Shown here: one piece after another, positions 57,392 through 64,000 of the stretch
Layout of the letters: each line of letters begins with the position of its first letter
Numbering within the stretch: position 1 is the stretch's first letter
Assembly: GCF_958979055.1 (NCBI RefSeq)
Contig: NC_084887.1
Location: forward strand, 30,481,544-30,545,543
Reading direction: 5' to 3'
DNA: 64,000 nucleotides
Origin: Alnus glutinosa
Lineage: Eukaryota > Streptophyta > Magnoliopsida > Fagales > Betulaceae
Position numbers and translations under genes: made by a program
Notes under the pieces: generated by a model
Told to the model about the DNA's origin: nothing
Database searches by the model: none
The model's input: the letters and a program-made list of their open reading frames with translations, nothing else

Positions 57392-58889
57392 TGTGTGAGA
57401 GTTTTTGGTTCAATAATAAGAATGATTGATGTAATATAAGGGTGAAATAAGATTTGAATTTTTTGTGATCGAAAATTAAGGAAAGTTGTTTGGTGATAAC
57501 TCTTAAAAAATATTTGGATTTTTTTGGAAAGATGTAAAAAAAAAAAACAAGAGAAAATTGCTTGCCAAACATATGTGTAACTATTGCGCGGTTGGATGCG
57601 TATTTACTTTTTACTATAATAAACTGGTCAATAATCTTTTTCTATGCCAGTTCGTGAGTTCATAAAGGGAAATGTTCAAATTACAACACCATAACGTGCC
57701 TTAGTGTTGTCCCCTTTAGGGCAATCTACTGTTCATAAATATAGGAAAACAAAAGGGGAAAAAGTAAGGTCCTTGATAGGTTGATGCAGGGTAATTAATA
57801 GATTAGAGAAATCACCGGAGCCACATGGGGACCCTGTTAGCCCGTGTACTTCTCTCTTTCCCCTTCCTTTTTTAGAATGTTTTATATTAATTTGTTCTGG
57901 TAATCGAGAATTACATACCTGAGTTTTTCCTCCATCCCCAAATAAAAATAATTTTTTTTTTAATAATAATTTTTTGTTTCTCTCTTCTTCTTTTTTGTTT
58001 TTCAAAAAAAGTAAAAGAAAAAACCTAAAAAACAATACTTAATTTTTTTTTTTTTATGTCAGATCAAAAAAAATAAAAAGTATCATCTAAAAAAACATTA
58101 ACAATTATTAGTATAGATCGAAAAATATGTTTATAGTATGAGCACTAGCACAGCTTCACATAGAATTTTCTTTAATGTACAAAAACCAAATTGTTTTTTG
58201 TCTTCCTATTCAAATAAATTTTGCAATAGTTTTCATTTTCCTTTCTCTATACAAGTTAAATATTTTTTAAATTAAATGTTAGGAAAAATGGAGAAAATAG
58301 AGAAATCAAATTAATAAATGCGGGAGGAAAGAATGAAGGAGGAAAGATTAAGCTTTTTTACTTTTATTTTTTATTTTTTTAATATTAAAATAATATAAAG
58401 AGAATCACTTGTGCTTTATTAGATTTATGGTACAACTTGTGATTTTTTTAGTTTAGGGAACAACAATAGAATATGCTTTAGAGGGGTTCTTTTAGGAATT
58501 TTTCTTATATCTAAAGAAGGGAATAGGTTTTAAGAAAGTTGTTGTTTGTGCTCTTATGTAAGCATTTTTAAGGGTTACTTAGGTTTCTAAAAAAATCGAC
58601 TTATTTGGGCTTGCCGCTAGCTGGTTTGGACCTTTCCTATCATTTTATTTTGGAAAAAAAAAAATGCAAAATCAATTTTTTGGGTTTCACCGGTTTGTAA
58701 ATAACTTTGTGATATAAAAAGTGACCGAAAACTCTTTGGTAAATAATACTTAAACTTTTGTTTAAAATTTTGAAGAAAATCGTTAGAGTGTCACATCTAC
58801 ATCAATCATATTACGAATGCGTCCCTTTCAATAAAATAAATAAATAAATATAATTTGAAGGATAGTTGAACCACCCTTAATTGGCTAGA
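57391..58889. other. Intergenic, no gene seen
   Basis: AT-rich with poly(T) tracts. A GC-rich hairpin-family patch begins near 58855. Confidence 0.4.
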
Positions 58890-59678
58890 GGGGGTGCCCT
58901 CAAAAGCCATGAGGCAGTTGTCCTTCATGGATGAGGGGTAGCCGATTGGCCACTACCAGCTACATGCACACTAGGGGTGTACATGTGGGTAAATATTAAT
59001 CGTTGTATTTGTTATTTACTATCAGCTACTTGCACACTAGGGGTGTACATGTGGGTAAATATTAATCGTTGTATTTGTTATTTGTAACTATCTTTTATTT
59101 GCATATGCGAATGTGGTTAGAAAGAATCATTATCCATATATGTGAATGCGGATTGTGGTTATATATATTACTTAATAAATTCATCAAAATGAAGTCTTTT
59201 TGGATTATATATAGGTTATGTTTACACTTGTTTGCTTGGTTGTTTTGCTTTTTGTGTAACTCCTTGGCAAAAAGACAAAAGTGATGTGAAATTGATATAT
59301 TTTCAAAAATTATGGATTTTAAAAAAAAAATTAAACAAGTCCAAAACACTAAAAAAAGTAGGCATAAATTATTTTCAAAATCATTTTAAAATAGGCTCTA
59401 ATAGAAACCCAAAGAAGGTCCAAATGAATAAAATTAGAGGTGTAAACCCAGAGCTGGTTCTTGGTTATTGGCTAAAATTGGAAACCGGCTCCGGGGTCCC
59501 CGATTATTGAAAATCCGTAATCGGCTCCGGTAACCGGTTATCCGGACCGGGTACCAAAAATTTTTTTTTTTTTAAAAAAAAAAAAAACTCATTGAGAATT
59601 TTCGAGCAACCAAAAGAAAAAATACACTTAGACTCCATAGGATTTCATTCAAAGTTGTCCTAGCTCTAAGATTTCTGG

Positions 59679-60012
59679 CTATCGTAATTTGGTGACCAAC
59701 CTCTCTTCTTTGTAGGATTTCATTCAAAGTTGCTAGAGGAAACTCGTAAAATTTTGCATTAACAATATCGACACCATTTCCCACTAGAAGATTCACCATG
59801 TCAATGTTGTTTTTGGCCATGGCAATTTGGATTACTATTAACCCGTGGCGATCCTTGGAGTCAACATCTACTCCTTGTTTTAGTAATTCCTTCGTCACTG
59901 TTATGTTATCTATTTTTGTAGCAGTGCACAGAAGATCACCGGCAGTGTGTGGATTGCATTGGGCAGCATCGTTGTAGAGGATCTGGAATATGGAATGGTG
60001 TTTTGATGCTAT
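59679..60012 (-). pseudogene. Captured AKT2-type K+ channel ankyrin fragment, copy A
   Basis: About 111 codons in one open frame read ASKHHSIFQILY, PHTAGDLLCTATK, TKELLKQGVDVDSKDRHG, IQIAMAKNNIDMVNLLVGNG and LNEILQRREVGH. From memory this follows the ankyrin-repeat C-terminal part of plant AKT2/3 inward-rectifier potassium channels. The channel's membrane and cyclic-nucleotide domains are absent, so it cannot be a channel. It is inside a hAT element in antisense, which points to gene capture. Beyond 59679 a 17-bp motif (gatttcattcaaagttg) is duplicated. Confidence 0.75.
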
Positions 60013-60107
60013 TTTGAAAAGCAGGAGGAGTCTAGATAACATTAAGAACCACCGTTATTTTCTGTAATTCTGAATCAATGCACTCCAACCTATCCCCGTG
60101 AAGATTC

Positions 60108-60148
60108 AAGAACCTCCAGATCTAGAAGTTCTAGATCTAGAGGTTCTT
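60108..60148. repeat. Inverted repeat in inner hAT element, copy A
   Basis: Arms GAACCTCCAGATCTAGA and TCTAGATCTAGAGGTTC pair at 16 of 17 positions. The same place in copy B is weaker. Confidence 0.7.
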
Positions 60149-60565
60149 GCCTTCTCTCATTTTCTCTCCCCTTTTCTCTATTGTCCACCAAATGTTGAAA
60201 CAAGACAAAGATATAGTAGAACATGATAAGTCTTCCTTACTTTTGGGTAGACGTTTGTGGGCAAAGAGATAGAGAGTAAAAACATATATGAAGGCACAAG
60301 TTTCTTTGCAAATTGCAAGATTCAAGAACTTCCAGGCATTTTCTCTCCCCTTTTTTCCGCTGTATATCCCGTCAAGAACACCCATCGCCTACTTGCATAC
60401 GCTCCTTTGGCTATCCACAATTGTTTCCAGTAGCAAAGAGACCAAACCCATATGTAGCAGCAGTGTCATCTTAAGAGAAGAAAAGTCACCGAAAGGAAAA
60501 GAGACGAAACGAAAGGGAAAGTAAAAGAAAAGTCTAGAAAGATGTAGAAAAAGACAAGGGTAAAG

Positions 60566-60604
<39 letters not shown>

Positions 60605-61530
60605 CACACGGAGTCGGTTACCCAGTTATAATCGGGTTTCTAAGAATTGAAGGATTGGCTCCGACTTTAGGTACCCAGTTTATAACCGGGTACCAAATCG
60701 GTTTTCCGGTTACACGAAGCTAGTTAGTGCTCGGTTACGGTTTCTTGGCCAGTTATAACTGGTTCGGAATTACACTCATAAATAAAATAAGCCCAAAAAA
60801 CCAATTACTTAATAACCGAAATAACCATGCGGATGCTATTAGTAAAAACCTGATGCGAATATAGACATCTAAAGGTGATAACCACATTTTGCGGATGCGG
60901 CTGCGGATATTACAAATAATCACATTCGTATGTATACTCTTAAAGAATGCCACCCCCTAAGTTACCTAACTTTAATTTTTATTATTTATTTTTATAACTT
61001 GTGTTTGAGGATGTAATTATAATTTTGAAAAGGCTTTAAAAAGAAAAATAATAAAAAAAAAAAGATACAATTTGTACGGAATAATCAAAGCTAAGCTATG
61101 AGGTGGTTGTCTTTCATGGATGAGGGGTGGCTGCTATCAGCCACATGGACACTAGGGGTGTACATGCAGGCGGATATTAATAGTTGCATTTGCTATTTGT
61201 AACTATTTGCTATCTGCACATGCGAATGCGATTAGCAAAAATCATTATCCACATAAGCGAATGCGAATTGTGGTTATATATATTACTTAATAAATTCACC
61301 AAAAAACGACGTCTTTTTGGATTAGATATAGGTTATGTACACACTTGTTTGGTTTGCTATTTTGCTTTTCAAGTAACTCGTGGTCATAAAGACAAAAGTG
61401 ATGTCAAATTAATATATTTTCAAAAGATCATGGCTTTAAAAAAAATTTAAACAAGCCCAAAACACTAAAAAGATTGGCATAAATTATTTTTAAAATCGTT
61501 TTAAAATAAGCTCTAATAGAGACCCAAATG

Positions 61531-62782
61531 AATAAAATTAGGGGTGTAAACCCGGAGCCGGTTCCCTATTATTGGCTAAAATCGGAAACCGGCTTCGGGG
61601 TCCCTGGTTATTGAAAATCCATAATCGGCTCTGATAACCGGGTAGTTAACTGGCTACCCGTTTACCCTGGGTGTACCCGGTTATCCGGACTAGGTACAAA
61701 AAAAAAAATCTCATCGAGAATTTTCAAAGTTGTCCTAGCTCTAAGATTTCTGACTATCGTAATCCGATGACCAACCTCTCTTCTTTGTAGGATTTCATTC
61801 AAAGTTGTCGGAGGAAACTCGTAAATTTTTGCATTAACAATATCGGCACCGTTTCCCACTAGAAGATTCACCATGTCAATGTTGTTTTTGGCCATGGCAA
61901 TCTGGATTACTTTTAACTTGTGGCGATCCTTGGAGTCAACATCTACTCATTGTTTTAGTAATTCCTTCATCACCATTATGTCGTCTCTTTTTGCAACAGT
62001 GCACAGAAGATCACCAGCAGTGTGGATCACATTGGGAGGCATCGTTGTAGAGGATCCAGAATATGGAATGGTGTTTTGATGCTATTTTGACAAGCAGGAG
62101 GAGTCTAGATAACATTAAGAACCATAGTTATTGTCTATAATTCTAAATCAATGCACTCCAACCTTTCCATGTGAAGATTCAAGAACCTCCAAATCTAGAA
62201 GTTCTACATCTGAAGGTTCTTGGCTTCTTTCATTTTCTCTCCATTTTTCTCTATTGTCCACCAAATGTTGAAACAAGATGGAGATATAGTAGAACAGGAT
62301 AAGTTTTCCTTACTTTTGGGTAGACGTTTGTGGGCAAAGAGATAGAAAGTAGAAATAGATATGAAGGCGCAAGTTTCTTTGCAAATCGCAAAATTCAAAA
62401 ACCTCTAGGCATTTTCTCTCCCCTTTTCTCCGTTGTATATCCCATCAAGAACACCAATCGCCTACTCGCATACGCTTCTTTCGCTGTCCACAAGTGTTTC
62501 GAGCAGCAAAGAGACCAAACCCAGATGTAGCAGCAGTGTCATCTGAAGAGAAGAAAAGTCACTTGAAGGAAAAGAGACTAAACGAAAGGGAAAGTAAAAG
62601 AAAAGTCTAGAAAGATGTAGATCAAAGATTAGGGTAAAGGGTATAGGTGTAATTATATATTTATATATATATCAACTCCATCTCCGGGTACTAAACCGGT
62701 TTCCCGGTTACCCAGAGCTGGTTAGTGGTTACGGTTTCTTTGCCAGTTATAAACGGTCTGGAATTACACTCATAAATAAAAT
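61531..62782. mobile_element. Inner hAT element, copy B, 1236 bp, same 8-bp TSD
   Basis: aataaaat lies at 61531-61538 and 62775-62782, identical to copy A. Ends are TAGGGGTGTAAACC and TACACTCATA. The shared TSD shows that insertion preceded the segmental duplication. Confidence 0.85.
61754..62085 (-). pseudogene. Captured AKT2-type ankyrin fragment, copy B, broken
   Basis: It aligns with copy A but has a TGA at 61949-61947 inside the LLKQ.VDVD motif. It also lacks 2 nt in the PHTAG region (GCAGTGTGGAT against GCAGTGTGTGGAT), which shifts the frame. The remaining frame still shows AKNNIDMVNLLVGNGADI and LNEILQRREVGH. Confidence 0.75.
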
Positions 62783-63075
62783 AAGCCCAAAAAACCAATT
62801 ACTTAATATGTAGATAGCGAATAATAACCGAAATAATCATGTGGATGCTATTAGTAAAAATATGACGTGAATGTAGATGTCTAAAGGTGATATCTACGTT
62901 TTGCGAATGTTGCTGCGAATATTACAAATAATTACATTTGTATGTACACTCTTAAAGAATGCCACCACATAAGTTACCTAACTTTTATTTTTAATATTTA
63001 TTTTTATATTTTTTGCGTTTGAGGATGTAATTATAATTTTGAAAAGGCTTTAAAAAGAAATTTGTACGGAATAAT

Positions 63076-64000
63076 TGATTTGATATAAGTTGATACCATA
63101 ATGAGTTTTTAGATAATGGTTTTAGTAACTTAATTCTTAAAAAAATTATATGTAGTTTTCGTCGATAACAAGATTTAAAAAAAAAAAAAAAATTATTAAC
63201 TTGTTAACGAAAATTCTACGCATGTCTGTCTCCTAGACCAAAAAAAGACCAAAATCAATTATTAAAAATAGACAAATAAAATTTTTGGTGCTAAATAAAA
63301 AAGAATGTAGTTTTTTTTGGAGAAGAACGAAAGCTTTCCCTGTCATTCCAAAAAATGAAAAGCTTTTGCTAAACAAATTTTTTTTTTTTTTTAAAAGAGA
63401 AATTAAAATTTTCTCTATCAAACCACAAAAACTAAAAGCTTTTTTCTACCAGATAAAAAAATGCTTGGTTCTTTTGGGGTTTGGGAGAAACATTAATAAC
63501 AATAACAATAATAAAAAATTAGAAAAATTTATTGTGATTTGGAGTGGATTTCAGGATTAATATTTGTAGAGAAAGTCCGCTAAACGGATAAGGGCAGCAT
63601 CGCTAATGAATATAATTACGTACACTGCAGGATTTCATTGATCTGAAAGTTGAACTATAATATAACTTTATTCGATCGAATCTGCAGCAAAAACCAAAAG
63701 ACAATTGTCTACATGAGAAGCCCATATAAATAGCAAATCGGCACCATTTATAATTTGTTTAAAAGCTAGGCAAAACATTAATCATCGAGTTGAAGGATTT
63801 AATTTGTTTTAGGATCGATCCCATTCCCATGTATATATTATTCAACATGATCAAGCTGAAAAAAGAGGTGATTGATGAAATTCTTGCGGAGAATAGCATA
63901 AAAAATTCGTTCCAAAAAGAATTTATGATTTATATATGCTGAGGTTCAGGAAGACAACGCTAATTAAGGTTATGAATATTCTCAGAAACAAATTATATGT
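63076..64000. other. Intergenic, no gene seen
   Basis: AT-rich. A degenerate inverted repeat (tgtagttttcgtcgataacaag near 63152 against its complement near 63200-63221) flanks a poly(A) run. Nothing else recognised up to the right edge. Confidence 0.4.

Larger units (their letters stand above)
59427..60788. mobile_element. Inner hAT element, copy A, 1346 bp, 8-bp TSD
   Basis: The exact 8-bp repeat aataaaat lies at 59427-59434 and 60781-60788. Ends are TAGAGGTGTAAACC (59435) and TACACTCATA (60771-60780). Subterminal GGTTACCGG-type words lie in both orientations. It has no transposase, carries an AKT2-like fragment in antisense, and has a (TA)n run at 60568-60602. Confidence 0.85.
59038..60942. 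mobile_element. Outer hAT-like element, copy A (degenerate)
   Basis: Left end TAGGGGTGTACATG at 59038; right end ATGTATACTCTTA (complement TAAGAGTATACAT) near 60942. Subterminal words such as GCGGAT and ATCCGC are inverted. No 8-bp TSD was found. The inner element is nested in it. Confidence 0.5.
58890..61073. repeat. Segmental tandem duplication, copy A
   Basis: From ATGAGG.GGTTGTC.TTCATGGA near 58900 to TTTGTACGGAATAAT near 61069, this unit is repeated in the same order and orientation at about 61098-63075. It carries an outer hAT-like element, an inner hAT element and an AKT2-like fragment. Copy A also has an internal duplication of about 65 bp (58966-59095, starting at the CACACTAGGGGTGTACATG word). 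Confidence 0.85.
61153..62957. mobile_element. Outer hAT-like element, copy B (degenerate)
   Basis: Left end TAGGGGTGTACATG at about 61154 and right end TGTACACTCTTA near 62957, matching copy A. No TSD found. Confidence 0.5.
61098..63075. repeat. Segmental tandem duplication, copy B
   Basis: Collinear second copy of 58890-61073, with the same nested elements and flanks (shared AAGAATGCCACC and GAGGATGTAATTATAATTTTG after the elements). It is diverged by many point changes and indels. Confidence 0.85.

Noticed and set aside
60137-60385. Minus-strand frame repeated at 62204-62398 (AICKETCAFI...)
   Set aside because: It is preserved only because the locus is duplicated; it resembles no protein and has no start context.
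1-64000. CRISPR arrays, bacterial operons, rRNA and tRNA genes
   Set aside because: None seen. The repeats are eukaryotic transposons and microsatellites, and the only tRNA-like sequences are the SINE promoters.

Overview
This is nuclear DNA of a flowering plant. The genes have many GT-AG introns, the intergenic DNA is AT-rich and full of transposon relics, and the protein families are plant-type: BAHD acyltransferase, PPR protein, DRB protein, plastid fructokinase, receptor-like cytoplasmic kinase and CML. The 85-residue polcalcin at 39084-39341 looks close, from memory, to the birch/alder pollen polcalcins, so a Fagales tree (Betulaceae or near) is my best guess; this is inference.

Gene layout. 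(1) 46-558 (-): first exon of a bHLH factor resembling the RSL root-hair class, cut by the window edge. (2) 6187-7566 (+): intronless BAHD acyltransferase. (3) 8038-13079 (-): five-exon double-stranded-RNA-binding protein, convergent with (2). (4) 14093-15649 (+): intronless P-class PPR gene, divergent from (3). (5) 35784-38736 (+): six-exon receptor-like cytoplasmic kinase. (6) 39084-39341 (-): polcalcin, convergent with (5). (7) 41780-48402 (-): seven-exon plastid-type fructokinase. (8) 56078-56548 (+): four-EF-hand calmodulin-like protein. The exon joins of genes 3, 5 and 7 were worked out by hand; each keeps one open frame across GT-AG introns. The genes are unrelated neighbours with no operon-like logic, although two of the eight are calcium sensors.

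The gene-poor stretches (about 16-35 kb and 49-64 kb) hold many mobile elements whose ends can be read directly. They include two tRNA-type SINEs with target-site duplications (TSDs), and a series of 5'-truncated LINE insertions 15, 73 and 745 bp long, each between exact repeats. There are Mutator-type MITEs with 9-bp TSDs, one only 69 bp long and about 425 bp upstream of the fructokinase start codon. There are PIF/Harbinger-type MITEs with TAA TSDs, two solo LTRs, a copia-like LTR, and a complete 281-bp TRIM inside a fructokinase intron with a related relic in a kinase intron.

The most notable finds are two hAT-type elements that carry pieces of host genes. The element at 49593-50523 holds a scrap resembling the mitochondrial Fe-S scaffold ISU/ISCU. 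The element at 59435-60780 holds an antisense fragment of the ankyrin region of an AKT2-type potassium channel. The latter inserted with an exact 8-bp TSD and was then copied, with its flanks, as a tandem segmental duplication of about 2 kb (second copy 61539-62774). No tRNA, rRNA or CRISPR array was seen.
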